From the NCBI RefSeq assembly GCF_001953175.1, contig NZ_CP018258.1, positions 124,001 through 188,000 on the forward strand: a stretch of DNA of 64,000 nt, given 5' to 3'. The notes below the pieces were generated by a model. It ran no database searches. It worked only from the letters and a program-made list of their open reading frames with translations, and was not told the origin of the DNA. Shown one piece after another: positions 23,276 to 32,485 of this stretch (position 1 is its first letter; every line of letters begins with the position of its first letter). This stretch comes from Dehalogenimonas formicexedens. Lineage in GTDB: Bacteria; Chloroflexota; Dehalococcoidia; Dehalococcoidales; Dehalococcoidaceae. The position numbers were made by a program, and so were the translations under genes.

Positions 23276-23917
23276 ATGGAAATTAAGTATCTCGGCCACT
23301 CCTGTTTCCGGATCAAAGGCAAGAACACCACGGTGATTACCGACCCGTTCGCGCCGGAACTTGGCTTCACGCCGGGCAAGCAGACAGCCAACATCGTGAC
23401 CGTCAGCCACCAGCACAACGGTCACAACTATACCTCTGGAGTGAGCGGAGAATTCCGGGTGGTTTCCCGGCCGGGAGAATATGAGATCGGCGACGCCATC
23501 CTGATCGGTCTGCCGTCTTTCCATGATTCCGAGAAGGGGCTGCTCCGAGGCAAGAACGTCATTTTCGTCATCTCGGTGGACGATGTGGTCATTTGTCACC
23601 TTGGCGACCTGGGCGAGCCCCTGTCCGAAAGCAAGGCCGAAGAACTTGGCAACGTGGATATCCTGCTGGTCCCGGTGGGCGACATGAGCGCGCTCAATGC
23701 CAATAACGCCGCCAGGTTAGTGCGCCAGATAGAACCCGCGATTGTCATCCCGATGCACTACAAGCTGCCGCAGGGCACCCGGGAACTTGAACCGGTCGAG
23801 AAGTTCCTCGGCGAAATGGGCTCAAGCGGTGTTGTGCCGCAACCCAAATTGGTAGTCACCAAAGCCAATCTGCCGCTGCCGACCCAGGTGGTGGTGCTGG
23901 AGGCGGGAACGGCGTAA
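23276..23917 (+). CDS. Metallo-beta-lactamase-fold hydrolase, UlaG/UPF0173-like
   Basis: This 213-residue protein begins MEIKYLGHSCFRIKG, as in the UPF0173/UlaG group of MBL-fold hydrolases. The metal motif, usually HxHxDH, reads HQHNGH (about residues 45-50), so the Asp that normally contacts the second metal is replaced by Gly. Other motif elements are HLGDLGEPL and IPMHYKLP. One metal site may therefore be weakened; activity is uncertain. The gene is probably translated from a leaderless mRNA. Confidence 0.85.
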   Translation: MEIKYLGHSCFRIKGKNTTVITDPFAPELGFTPGKQTANIVTVSHQHNGHNYTSGVSGEFRVVSRPGEYEIGDAILIGLPSFHDSEKGLLRGKNVIFVISVDDVVICHLGDLGEPLSESKAEELGNVDILLVPVGDMSALNANNAARLVRQIEPAIVIPMHYKLPQGTRELEPVEKFLGEMGSSGVVPQPKLVVTKANLPLPTQVVVLEAGTA

Positions 23918-23935
23918 TCCCGCTGCCGCGCGAAC

Positions 23936-25822
23936 CTAATCCCGCCGCTGTTTCCTCGTCTTAATCACCAGAGACACCACCAGACCGCTGAGGCACCCCA
24001 TTCCGACCAGTATCCCAATGAGTGCGCCCGGAATTGTTGAAGCCGCCACCGGCGGGGCGATCGATTGGGTTGGTGCCGTCGTTTTGACGGATGTGGTTGG
24101 TGGGGTGGATGTGGCAGCGGCCTGCGTGGTTGCCGGGGCCGTTGTCGGTGCCGGTGTCGTTGCAGGCGGTTCCGTTGTTGCCGGCGGCGCAGTGGTAGTA
24201 AACGCCGAAACGGCGCTCCAGGGCGAAGAGGTGTTCGTTCCGATAGCCCGAACCTTCCAAAAATAGCCCGTCGAGGGCAATAGAGCCGACGGCGGTTGCC
24301 AGGCATTCCCTCCGATACCGGCCGCATAAGCCGTCACCGGATTGAAATCGGCGGACGATGACAACATCAGTTCATATGTCTTCGCGCCGGTTACCGGCTG
24401 CCATTGAAAAGGCGGCTGGAGAATCTGAACGGTTGCGCCGATCGCCGGCGTCGTCAGCACCGGCGTTCCCAGGACCGTAGTAAAGCTCCAGACCGCCGAC
24501 CACGGACTTATCGATGGAGCGGCGGCGCGGGCTCGCCAGTAGTAGGTGATCCCCGGATCAAGGTTTTTCAAACGAGCGGTTTCTGCGGTCGCGGACCCCT
24601 CAAACCGAATAATGGACATGTCATAAGAATCGCTGACCTGCCACTGAAAAGCGGAAGCCCCGCCCGGATTGCGCCAAACGAGGTCGATGCCGCCGACACC
24701 GCCGGAGGCAAAGGTGCCGATGCCCGGCGCGCCGGACTGGGGAGATAAGAGTTCAATCGGCGAAGCGAGCGTGTCGTTGTAGGCGACCAGGCGGTTATTG
24801 GCGGTGTCCAGGCTATACACCCTGCTGCCCCGCAAACGAAGATCCCACAACGTGGTCCCGGCTTGCAGACCGTCGCGGGCGGTTTCCCAAGATTGGTTAA
24901 ACGGCGATCTTTTTACCAACCCGCCGTTTGAGGCGCCCACCTGGTTGCCTGAGGCAACGTAGATGATCCCGCCCGAAGAGACTTCAATCCCGCTGATCAT
25001 CGTCCCGCCCGGCAAGCCGGCGTCGATTCGCGTCCATGAAGGTTCCCCGACCTTCATGCGCCAGATGCCGGAACCGGCAGTGCTGGAAGCGGCATAAATG
25101 TATTTACTGACAGAGTAATCCGCGGAGAAGGCAAAGCAAATCTCACCGACGAGGGACGATTGCTGCAGGGCTGAAAAGTGTACCCCGCCATCGGTGGAAA
25201 GATAAAAGTTGCCGTCGGCTCCGGCGGCGATCATGGTATTATCGGCGGCAAAACCGGGGGAAAGTTTCAGACTCGACAGCGGCGTCGCGGATATTTCGGT
25301 GCTTTCAAAAACGACGCCGTCAGAGGTCCGCCACACCCTCGAACGATTGCCGTCGAAGGAAGTAAAGAACCAGACCCGTTCATTTAAAGCGGCAATGCCG
25401 CTATCTGAATCGAGAGCCGCCGGCAGCGTGAACTGGGTAAAAGTCTGGCCCTGATCGGCCGATCTAAGGTAGACCGGGCCGTTGCCGGTACGTCCGGCGA
25501 CCAAAACTATGCCATTGCCGGATACGGTAAACCGATCGATAGCGGAAAGACCAGTACCGCCGGTCTGATAGATAAGCTGCCAGGCGCCGCCATCATTGTT
25601 GCTGCGCCAGAGCTTTTGGCCGTTGTCGAACGCCAACAGGTATATCAGGCCGTCCTGACCGGGCGGCACCGCCAGATCGACCACCGCCCCCACGGATTGG
25701 GGCATCGGCAGCGAAGACCAGGCGCTGTCGGCGGCAGTGAGGGGGCGGGAGACCAGCGGCGAGCAAATCGTAAGGATTACGAAGAAGAACACCACGCCCC
25801 GCCACGAGTGACAATTCTTCAT
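23936..25822 (-). CDS. Secreted beta-propeller/FN3 protein with C-terminal membrane anchor
   Basis: ATG 25822 gives 628 residues: a signal peptide (basic start, hydrophobic stretch to about residue 25, PLTAADS) and BNR/Ycf48-like propeller repeats up to about 330 (RSNNDGG, RSADQGQTF, LSTDGGVHF). Two fibronectin type III-like domains (ITYYWRARAAAP and TGYFWKVRAIG) follow, then a Thr/Pro-rich stalk (about 530-590) and one TM helix with basic tail (TRKQRRD). It is a cell-surface protein of unknown ligand. TACAAT sits 7 nt before the ATG (25835-25830), suggesting a leaderless transcript. Confidence 0.8.
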   Translation of the reverse strand: MKNCHSWRGVVFFFVILTICSPLVSRPLTAADSAWSSLPMPQSVGAVVDLAVPPGQDGLIYLLAFDNGQKLWRSNNDGGAWQLIYQTGGTGLSAIDRFTVSGNGIVLVAGRTGNGPVYLRSADQGQTFTQFTLPAALDSDSGIAALNERVWFFTSFDGNRSRVWRTSDGVVFESTEISATPLSSLKLSPGFAADNTMIAAGADGNFYLSTDGGVHFSALQQSSLVGEICFAFSADYSVSKYIYAASSTAGSGIWRMKVGEPSWTRIDAGLPGGTMISGIEVSSGGIIYVASGNQVGASNGGLVKRSPFNQSWETARDGLQAGTTLWDLRLRGSRVYSLDTANNRLVAYNDTLASPIELLSPQSGAPGIGTFASGGVGGIDLVWRNPGGASAFQWQVSDSYDMSIIRFEGSATAETARLKNLDPGITYYWRARAAAPSISPWSAVWSFTTVLGTPVLTTPAIGATVQILQPPFQWQPVTGAKTYELMLSSSADFNPVTAYAAGIGGNAWQPPSALLPSTGYFWKVRAIGTNTSSPWSAVSAFTTTAPPATTEPPATTPAPTTAPATTQAAATSTPPTTSVKTTAPTQSIAPPVAASTIPGALIGILVGMGCLSGLVVSLVIKTRKQRRD

Positions 25823-25882
25823 TCGTAGGATTGTAATCGCTGGGCGAGGCACCCGTCAATGCAGAACCGACGAATGACGAAT

Positions 25883-27331
25883 TCAGGTCGAGGATTTGAT
25901 ATTACGATGTGGGGAAGCCGGTGGCGGGGGAACCGGAACCCCTGTTCCCCGGGCGAGCGAAGCGAAAACCCCAACGATGCAAAGCCCGGTAAAAATGGCG
26001 AAGGCGACCCTCAGGCTCGACACAAGTTCATCTTGAACCGCGCCGGAAATGCGGACGTGGCCGATGATAAGGGAAAACAGGAGCATGGCGATACCCAGCG
26101 ACAGCATCTGGCCGACAAGTCTCGTCGTTCCCAGGGTCGCCGAGGCCACGCCGTACTGCCGCCGCTCTACGGACCCCATGACCGCGGAGGTGTTGGGCGA
26201 AGAGAAAAGACCGAAACCGGCGCCCAGAATCACCAGACCGGCGATGACGTAGACCATCGAGGTGTTATTGCCGATGAAGATGAACATGGCCAGGCCGATA
26301 GCCGAAATAGCCATGCCGAGCGAAGCCAGAAACCTGGGTCCGAGCCGGTCCGCGCTCCGTCCGGCCCAGGGTGAAATGAGAGCCATGACGACGGGTTGGG
26401 CCACCAGGACCAGGCCGGCATCGGTCGGTGAAAACCCCTTGACGAACTGAAGGTAAAGAGACAAAAGAAACCCGACGGCAAACGTAGCGGCATAGTTGAT
26501 CAGGGAAGCCGCGTTGGACATCGCAAATACGGTGTTATGCCGGAACATCTTGACCGAGAGCAGGGGGAATTGAATCCTGGACTCAAACCAGACAAAAGCG
26601 GCCAGACCGCCAGCACCCACCACCAGCAAAATGAAACCGATGTTATCCGGCAGCTCGGAAAAGCCAAGCATCAAGGCACACAGGGCCAGGCCGTAAACGA
26701 TAGCGCCTTTGAGATCGAACGCCTCGCCTTTGCATTCCTGAAACTCCGTTTTCAGCTGGGTCAGGACGACGACAAGGGCGAAGAAGGCGAGGCCAGCGTT
26801 CAATAGGAAAATTCCGCGCCAACCCCAGGCGTCGGTAATGACGCCGCCGACCGTCGGGCCAATGGACAGGCCGATATACACGGCGGCGGCGTTCAATCCA
26901 AGCACCTTGCCTCTCTCCGAAGGCGGGAAGATCGAAGTCAGAATAGCCATGCCGGTGCCGAATAGAAGCGCTCCCGACACTCCCTGGAACACCCTCATGA
27001 CGATCAGTTGGCCGCCGTTATGAACCAGCGCCACCAGGATGGACGTGACGGTGTAAGAGGCCAGACCGGCGATGAAGACCTTCCGGCGGCCAATGATGTC
27101 CGCCAGGCGCCCGAAGGGCAGCAGGAAAACCGCCGCGGCTAGGATATAGGCGGTAGCAACCCAGCCCAGGGTGACGGCGTCAAGTGAAAACTCCAGCCCG
27201 ATAGGCGGCAGGGCGATATTCACCGATGCGCCCATGAAGGGCGTCAGGAAGGAAGCAACAATTGCCGCGATAAGCCCGCCGCGGCGAGCTTTGGCTTCCG
27301 CGGCGGGTGGTAACACGGAATGGGGCAACAT
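25883..27331 (-). CDS. MFS drug exporter, DHA2-like (14 TM)
   Basis: The 482-residue protein has about 14 hydrophobic segments. The DHA2-type motif appears as LPFGRLADIIGRRKVF near residues 70-85, and GSGLGPALGG-like motif C as GLSIGPTVGGVITD. It probably exports drugs or hydrophobic compounds by proton antiport. It starts 3 nt beyond the stop of the VOC gene, in the same direction, so the two are probably co-transcribed. The C terminus is Pro-rich and polar. Confidence 0.9.
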   Translation of the reverse strand: MLPHSVLPPAAEAKARRGGLIAAIVASFLTPFMGASVNIALPPIGLEFSLDAVTLGWVATAYILAAAVFLLPFGRLADIIGRRKVFIAGLASYTVTSILVALVHNGGQLIVMRVFQGVSGALLFGTGMAILTSIFPPSERGKVLGLNAAAVYIGLSIGPTVGGVITDAWGWRGIFLLNAGLAFFALVVVLTQLKTEFQECKGEAFDLKGAIVYGLALCALMLGFSELPDNIGFILLVVGAGGLAAFVWFESRIQFPLLSVKMFRHNTVFAMSNAASLINYAATFAVGFLLSLYLQFVKGFSPTDAGLVLVAQPVVMALISPWAGRSADRLGPRFLASLGMAISAIGLAMFIFIGNNTSMVYVIAGLVILGAGFGLFSSPNTSAVMGSVERRQYGVASATLGTTRLVGQMLSLGIAMLLFSLIIGHVRISGAVQDELVSSLRVAFAIFTGLCIVGVFASLARGTGVPVPPPPASPHRNIKSST

Positions 27332-27334
27332 AAA

Positions 27335-27703
27335 TTACTTGGCGTTGGGGGCGTTCTGCATCAGACCGAAGGGGTTGCCTTCGGTATCGGTGAAATAGGC
27401 GAAATAGCCGATACCCGGAACCGTTTGATCCGGGCTGACGCGTTTGCCGCCGGTGGAGACAACCTTTTCGGCGGCTTTACCAAGGTCTTCGACGCCGATG
27501 GTATTGACCACCTGCTTGATGGCGCCGTCGACGCTCATGATGGCGCCGTTAATGCCGGGCTCCCGATCGGAGCCGGTGGTGATGTTCCAATAATCCATGG
27601 GCCCCGCCCATTTTTCTATCTTCCAACCGAAAGCCGTCTCATAGAACTTCACCGCGCGATCAGCCTTGACTGCCGGGATCTCGAAATGGACAACCCTGTT
27701 CAT
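27335..27703 (-). CDS. VOC (glyoxalase/bleomycin-resistance) family protein
   Basis: The 122-residue protein, with GAGGAGGG before ATG 27703, has the fold signature HFEIPAVKADRAVKFYETAFGWK at the N terminus (in part) and FTDTEGNPFGL at the C terminus. The pair of conserved ligand-type residues (H6 and E in DTEGN) suits a metal or small-molecule site. The family includes glyoxalases, dioxygenases and resistance proteins; the function here is unknown. Co-transcription with the MFS exporter may hint at detoxification. Confidence 0.85.
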   Translation of the reverse strand: MNRVVHFEIPAVKADRAVKFYETAFGWKIEKWAGPMDYWNITTGSDREPGINGAIMSVDGAIKQVVNTIGVEDLGKAAEKVVSTGGKRVSPDQTVPGIGYFAYFTDTEGNPFGLMQNAPNAK

Positions 27704-27717
27704 GATGCCCTCCTCAT

Positions 27718-28632
27718 TTAGCGCCTGGCGGCGCCGATTAACTGAGAAATTTCAGTCAGTTTCCATTGTAGCATGTATTTTTCGATACCTTTTACAATGT
27801 CTTTGAGGGCACCTGGATTTACCAGCGCGGCGGTGCCGACTTCGATTGCGGAAGCGCCGGCCAGCAAGAATTCGAGAGCATCCTCTGCCGTGGCTATCCC
27901 GCCGCCGCCAATGACCGGGATCTTCACTCCGGCGGCAACACGCCAGACCATCGCCAGGGCAACCGGTTTGATGGCGGGGCCAGAAAGCCCTCCGGTGACG
28001 TTACCCAGGACGGGTTTGCGTTTCCTGATGTCGATAGACATACCGCGGAGGGTATTAATGAGCGAAACCGCGTCGGCGCCGGCATTCTCGACCGCCTGCG
28101 CCAGGGCGACGATGTCCGAGGTGTTGGGCGTCAGTTTGACGATGACCGGCAGGGCGGTAGCCGATTTGACCGCCCGGGTTACCGCAGCCGCTCCTTCCGG
28201 GGTGGCGCCGAATTCCAGACATCCGGCGGCTACGTTGGGACAGGAGATGTTGACCTCGAGCGCCGCAACGCCGGGAACCCTATCGAGGCGCCTAGCGATC
28301 TCGAAGTAATCATCGATGCTCTCGCCGGCGATGTTGACCAGCACCGGCGTCCGCCATTTTTCCCAGATGGGGGCAAAATGCTGCACGACGTATTCAACGC
28401 CCGGATTCTGAAGGCCTATGGCATTGAGGAGGCCGTTTTCGGTCTCCATGATTCGGGGCTGGGGGTTGCCGGCCCGCGGTTTCAGCGTAGTGCCCTTGCA
28501 AACGAAGGCTCCTATGTCGGCAATGTCGTAAAGGCGGGAAGGCTCATCGCCGTAACCCGCGGTTCCCGAGGCGGCGACGACGGGGTTCTTAAGGGTAAGA
28601 CCGGGGAGCAATTGAACGGAAAGATCAGGCAT
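27718..28632 (-). CDS. pyrD: Dihydroorotate dehydrogenase, class 1B catalytic subunit
   Basis: From ATG 28632 the protein has 304 residues (MPDLSVQLLPGLTLKNPV). Class 1 features are ISCPN with its catalytic-loop Cys, LTPNTSDI, NTLRGMSIDI and GGGGIATAEDALEFLLAG. The enzyme oxidises dihydroorotate to orotate in pyrimidine synthesis; class 1B normally works with the FeS/FAD subunit PyrK, not seen here. The -10 box TATAAT (28645-28640) is 7 nt upstream of the ATG, with TTGCCT 18 nt further, implying a leaderless mRNA. Confidence 0.95.
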   Translation of the reverse strand: MPDLSVQLLPGLTLKNPVVAASGTAGYGDEPSRLYDIADIGAFVCKGTTLKPRAGNPQPRIMETENGLLNAIGLQNPGVEYVVQHFAPIWEKWRTPVLVNIAGESIDDYFEIARRLDRVPGVAALEVNISCPNVAAGCLEFGATPEGAAAVTRAVKSATALPVIVKLTPNTSDIVALAQAVENAGADAVSLINTLRGMSIDIRKRKPVLGNVTGGLSGPAIKPVALAMVWRVAAGVKIPVIGGGGIATAEDALEFLLAGASAIEVGTAALVNPGALKDIVKGIEKYMLQWKLTEISQLIGAARR

Positions 28633-28639
28633 CGGCAAG

Positions 28640-28645
28640 ATTATA
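28640..28645 (-). promoter_or_regulatory. -10 box of pyrD, 7 nt before ATG
   Basis: TATAAT on the minus strand, spaced 18 nt from TTGCCT at 28669-28664. No SD is present between it and the start codon, so the mRNA is probably leaderless. Confidence 0.7.
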
Positions 28646-28655
28646 GACCCTGCGA

Positions 28656-29597
28656 TTACGAAGAGGCAACCGAGTCCGCAAAGCCGGCCGGCTGGCCGGA
28701 ATCCGTACTGGTGCGGTTCTTGCCCTCTTTTTTACTGCGGTACAGCAGGGTATCGGCACGGCGGGTCAAGGATTCGGCGTCATCTTCGGCGGTGGCGATG
28801 GTCGCCCCCGCCGATACCGTGACTCTGATCTCATCGTCGCCCCGGACGATGAAAGAAGTCGCCACCAGAATCCGCATCCGCTCAGCGATGTCGTAAAGCT
28901 GCCGGCCGTTTACGTTCGAGGCCAGGATGACGAATTCTTCGCCTCCCCAGCGGAAGAACAGAGAAGCGGGGCTGCGCATATTGTCGGAGATCGAGCGGGC
29001 GACCATTTGCAGCGCCTTGTCTCCGGCGTCATGACCGAAAGTATCGTTAACTACCTTGAAATTATCGATATCGAACATGATCATGCCGAAGGGCCAACCG
29101 TAGCGCTTGAATTCACTCAACCTGGTTTCCAGGGTGATATTGGCATAACGGCGGTTGCCGGCCTGGGTAAGTTCGTCGATCAGCGACAGGCTTGTCAGAT
29201 GGGCGTTCTGTTCCTTGAGAAGCCTGTTCGCCGAGTTGTCGGTGAAAGTCTCGATGCCGCCGGTGATATTACCCTGTTCGTCGTAAACCGGCATGGCTTT
29301 AACCGTTACCGGAACCCGATGGCCGTCCTTGTGCAGCATGTAGACCGAGGCTTCATGATACCGGCCGTCGGTCATCATGGCGGAGAGGGGGCAACCGGAG
29401 AGGCACAGGTTTGCGCCCTGTTCGTCGGTGTGGACCAGGATGTTGTCGGCGCAGCAGAAACCCAACACTTCGCCCGCCGTACGCCCGGTCATTCTCTCGG
29501 CGGCTTTATTCCAGTACAAGATGCGCTTATCGCGGTCGACGAAGTACACCCCTTCGCTGAGGTTGTCGAGGAGCGTTTTGTAAATGGCGTCTTGCAT
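28656..29597 (-). CDS. PAS-GGDEF diguanylate cyclase
   Basis: The 313-residue protein has an N-terminal PAS domain (about 5-118) and a GGDEF domain (about 135-300). The active-site motif GGEEF is at 218-222 and intact, with the metal Asp-containing FDIDNF at 175-180, so it should make c-di-GMP. The PAS domain carries a Cys/His pattern (C48, C49, H56, C65, C69, in the form CCADN-H-G-NLC-SGCPL) that could bind a metal or sense redox. No transmembrane segment is visible. A -10-like TATTCT lies 10 nt before ATG 29597. Confidence 0.9.
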   Translation of the reverse strand: MQDAIYKTLLDNLSEGVYFVDRDKRILYWNKAAERMTGRTAGEVLGFCCADNILVHTDEQGANLCLSGCPLSAMMTDGRYHEASVYMLHKDGHRVPVTVKAMPVYDEQGNITGGIETFTDNSANRLLKEQNAHLTSLSLIDELTQAGNRRYANITLETRLSEFKRYGWPFGMIMFDIDNFKVVNDTFGHDAGDKALQMVARSISDNMRSPASLFFRWGGEEFVILASNVNGRQLYDIAERMRILVATSFIVRGDDEIRVTVSAGATIATAEDDAESLTRRADTLLYRSKKEGKNRTSTDSGQPAGFADSVASS

Positions 29598-29624
29598 GTT
29601 ACCGTTAAGAATACGTGGGCCGGC

Positions 29625-29891
29625 CTATTTGCGCCGGGTGATCGCCAGCCAGGCGGCGGCGCCGAGGGCGATAGCCGGGAGCATGGTGATGATGACGAAG
29701 ACATAGGATTCCGGGGTGGCCAGGTCGTTGCGGGCATCCAGGATGACCCACAGTCCGGACAACAGCAGAATGCCTCCGATGCCGCCGACAATGCGGTCGT
29801 ACATGGTGACCTTAGCGCCGTGGGACCTGAAATAGTACTCAAGAAAAGCATAACCGGCAACGATGATGAAGAAGAAGAGCACGAAGATCAT
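29625..29891 (-). CDS. Small membrane protein, 88 aa
   Basis: Three hydrophobic segments (about 1-18, 33-50, 62-84) with a short basic end (ITRRK). SD-like GGGCGG lies just before ATG 29891. A TATATT -10-like box lies about 50 nt upstream, so it has its own leadered promoter. No family is recognised. It sits directly upstream of the diguanylate cyclase in the same direction. Confidence 0.6.
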   Translation of the reverse strand: MIFVLFFFIIVAGYAFLEYYFRSHGAKVTMYDRIVGGIGGILLLSGLWVILDARNDLATPESYVFVIITMLPAIALGAAAWLAITRRK

Positions 29892-29998
29892 GGGAATCCG
29901 CCCTCGCTTTCCTTAAATCAGAAAAACCCGAGAATATAAGCATTTTAGCTTAAACCGGATGAATTTACTAAAGGGCGGGCGGCTGAGGTCCGGAAGTG

Positions 29999-30799
29999 CT
30001 AGTCGTGACGGTGGCCGTCGTGGGGGTGGACGCATTCCAGCACGGTAAAACGTTTCTGGTCTCCGCCGATGACGATACCGAACGTCTCAAGGAGGGTCTG
30101 CGGAGTGAGCACCTCGTCCGGCGGACCGAGGGCGACGACGCGGTGCGCCAGGAGCATGACCTGGTGGCACAGGGACGCCTCATCCTGGACATCGTGGGTG
30201 GCGACGACGACCGAGGCGCCGCGGCAGAGTTCGTCCTTGATGGCCTGAAGATAGCGCTCGCGGCCGCCCACGTCGAGCCCGGAGGTCGGCTCGTCGAGGA
30301 CCAGGAGGTCAGCCCGGTGTGCCAGGACCTGGGCCAGGTAGACCCGCTGCTGTTGGCCTCCGGACATGGACCGGAGCGGGGAATCGGCCAGTTTTTCAAC
30401 GCCCATGGCTGTCATGGCGCCTCGGACGATGTCGTTGTCCTCGCCGGTCATCCGGCCCATCAGGCCCTTGCCCGGAAAACGACCCATGCGCACGACGTCG
30501 ATCGCCCGGAGCGGCAGCACAAACCCCGACGCATGAAATTGCCCCAGGTAGGCGATACGCTTGGGTTTGGAGCCGGGAGCGCCGCCGAACACCTGGATCT
30601 GGCCCCCGATAGGCGGCAGCAGGCCGACGATGGTTTTGAGCAGGGTGGATTTGCCGGAACCGTTGGTGCCGATCAGGGCGATGGCGCGCCCTTCGGTCAG
30701 CTCGAAGTTGATGCCTTCTACTACCGTGTTGCCATCATAGCCGATAGCCAGGTCATGGGCTGAAATATCGACAGCTGAGGCATCTTTGACGCTAACCAT
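29999..30799 (-). CDS. znuC: Zinc/manganese ABC transporter ATP-binding protein
   Basis: The 266-residue ATPase has Walker A GTNGSGKST (44-52), ABC signature MSGGQQQR and Walker B LLVLDEPTSGLD. It overlaps the permease start by 8 nt. The C terminus is His/Asp-rich (HPHDGHRHD), a likely metal-binding tail. With Zur and ZnuA in the same operon, zinc is the most likely substrate; manganese is a possible alternative. It is the last gene of the operon. Confidence 0.9.
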   Translation of the reverse strand: MVSVKDASAVDISAHDLAIGYDGNTVVEGINFELTEGRAIALIGTNGSGKSTLLKTIVGLLPPIGGQIQVFGGAPGSKPKRIAYLGQFHASGFVLPLRAIDVVRMGRFPGKGLMGRMTGEDNDIVRGAMTAMGVEKLADSPLRSMSGGQQQRVYLAQVLAHRADLLVLDEPTSGLDVGGRERYLQAIKDELCRGASVVVATHDVQDEASLCHQVMLLAHRVVALGPPDEVLTPQTLLETFGIVIGGDQKRFTVLECVHPHDGHRHD

Positions 30800-31646
30800 G
30801 GGCGCCCTCCGAGACGCCGGGCGCGCGCCGGGCAGACACGTTCTTGACGACGAACACGGTAAAAAAGATGGCGGCGGCGACCAGGATAACCGAAGCCCCG
30901 GCGGCGATGTTCAGGTGATAGCTGACTAAAAGGCCCGTGAACATCGAGAACGCGCCAAAGATCGTTGCCAGGGCCATCATCGTGCCGATTCTCGAAGCGA
31001 GCAGAGCCCCTGCCCCGGCGGGGGCGATCAGCAAACCGAAGACCAGCAGGGTTCCTACCGTCTGGAATGAAACGATAACGGTAGCGGCAATCATGACCAG
31101 CATCAGGAAATGATACTTCCTGGCGGAGAAACCAGCCACCTGGGCCTGTTCGGGGTCAAAGGCGAGGAGCATGAACGGCCGGGCGCTGACAATGGCGACG
31201 ATGCCGATGATTATCGCGGAGGCCAGTAGCAGCCAGATGTTGCTCCAGGAAATCCCGAGAAGTTCACCGAAGAGGATCCGGGTCAGGTCTCCGGAGAACG
31301 AACCGGAACGCGACACGATGGCTACCCCCAGCGCCAGCATGCTGACGAAGAGCAATCCGATAGCCGTATCCGACGACAGGCGCGAGCGTTGGGTGATGAG
31401 AGTCACGCCTCCGATCATCACCGCGGCTCCGACCGTGGCCCCGATGATGCCGGGAAAGCCAAACAAAACGGCAGCGGCAATACCCGGAAGAACGCCGTGA
31501 GCCAGGGCGTCGCCGATAAACGCCAGTCCCCGCAACACGATGAACGTTCCGGCAATGGCGCACACCACGGACACCAGGATGCCTGCTACCAGGGCTTTGA
31601 TCATAAATTCATTATTGGCGAACGGTCCGATGAAAAAATCAATCAT
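30792..31646 (-). CDS. znuB: Zinc/manganese ABC transporter permease
   Basis: The 284-residue protein is an ABC-3 family permease: 8-9 hydrophobic segments, with the motif GLAFIGDALAHGVLPG near residues 40-55 (cf. SHGVLPG of MntB/ZnuB) and a cytoplasmic-loop FDPEQAQVAGF. It forms the membrane channel used by ZnuC and ZnuA. It begins 12 nt after the lgt stop and is translationally coupled to znuC. Confidence 0.9.
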   Translation of the reverse strand: MIDFFIGPFANNEFMIKALVAGILVSVVCAIAGTFIVLRGLAFIGDALAHGVLPGIAAAVLFGFPGIIGATVGAAVMIGGVTLITQRSRLSSDTAIGLLFVSMLALGVAIVSRSGSFSGDLTRILFGELLGISWSNIWLLLASAIIIGIVAIVSARPFMLLAFDPEQAQVAGFSARKYHFLMLVMIAATVIVSFQTVGTLLVFGLLIAPAGAGALLASRIGTMMALATIFGAFSMFTGLLVSYHLNIAAGASVILVAAAIFFTVFVVKNVSARRAPGVSEGAHG

Positions 31647-31658
31647 ATTTTAACGTTT

Positions 31659-32447
31659 TCAGCTTTGAACGACCGAACCGCTGCCTCCGGCTGCAGGGTT
31701 CTTCCCGCGGTGGCGGAGCCATAGAATTATGGAACACCCGATAACCAGCGCCCCGGAAATCCATCTCGCCGTGGGGATGCCGCCGATGGTCCAGACCTCG
31801 ATCTTGAAACCCTCGAGGATGAAGCGGACCACGCCGTACCAGATGAAGTACATGAGCATGATATCGCCGTTTTTGAGACGGTCCTTCAGTTTCCTGCCGA
31901 TGATCATCAGGAAAACAAATCCGGTAATATCCAGAATCGACTCGTACAGGAATAGAGGGTGAAAGTGGGTGTACTGCTCAAATCCCGGGAGGCGGTGCGC
32001 CGGATCGATCGGAATTCCCCATGGCAGGCTGGTAGGATAACCATACAATTCCTGGTTGAAGAAGTTGCCCCACCGGCCGATGCCCTGGGCAAGGATAAGG
32101 CCCGGGGCCAGAATGTCGGCCCACCGCAGGAGATTGAGTTTTTTCCAGCTGGTGTAGATGATGAGGCCGAGAAGCCCGCCGGCTACGGCGCCGAATATGC
32201 CCAGGCCAGCGCCGCCGATGATTTTGCCCGGATTGGCGCTGTAGTACGACCATTGGTCGATGACATGGTATAACCGGGCGCCGATTACACCGAGCGGGAT
32301 GACGATCAGGGCCATATTGAAAAGGTGGTCCGGATTCTCCCCGCGGCGCCTGGCTTCGATGTAAGCGATAAATATGGCGGCTAGAGCGCCGAGCGCAAGC
32401 ATCACGCCGTACATGTGGATATTGAAAGGGCCGATCTGGAATGACAT
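31659..32447 (-). CDS. lgt: Prolipoprotein diacylglyceryl transferase
   Basis: The 262-residue membrane protein attaches diacylglycerol to lipobox Cys residues. The Lgt signature is present as AQGIGRWGNFFNQELYG, with IARLYHV-like GARLYHVIDQW and about seven TM segments. It sits inside the zinc operon between znuA and znuB. Since ZnuA carries a lipobox, this places the lipidating enzyme next to one of its substrates. The signal peptidase gene lspA lies 2 kb away on the opposite strand. Confidence 0.95.
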   Translation of the reverse strand: MSFQIGPFNIHMYGVMLALGALAAIFIAYIEARRRGENPDHLFNMALIVIPLGVIGARLYHVIDQWSYYSANPGKIIGGAGLGIFGAVAGGLLGLIIYTSWKKLNLLRWADILAPGLILAQGIGRWGNFFNQELYGYPTSLPWGIPIDPAHRLPGFEQYTHFHPLFLYESILDITGFVFLMIIGRKLKDRLKNGDIMLMYFIWYGVVRFILEGFKIEVWTIGGIPTARWISGALVIGCSIILWLRHRGKNPAAGGSGSVVQS

Positions 32448-32485
32448 TAAACGAAAAACTCCTCAGCCAAAGTATATACCCAAGT

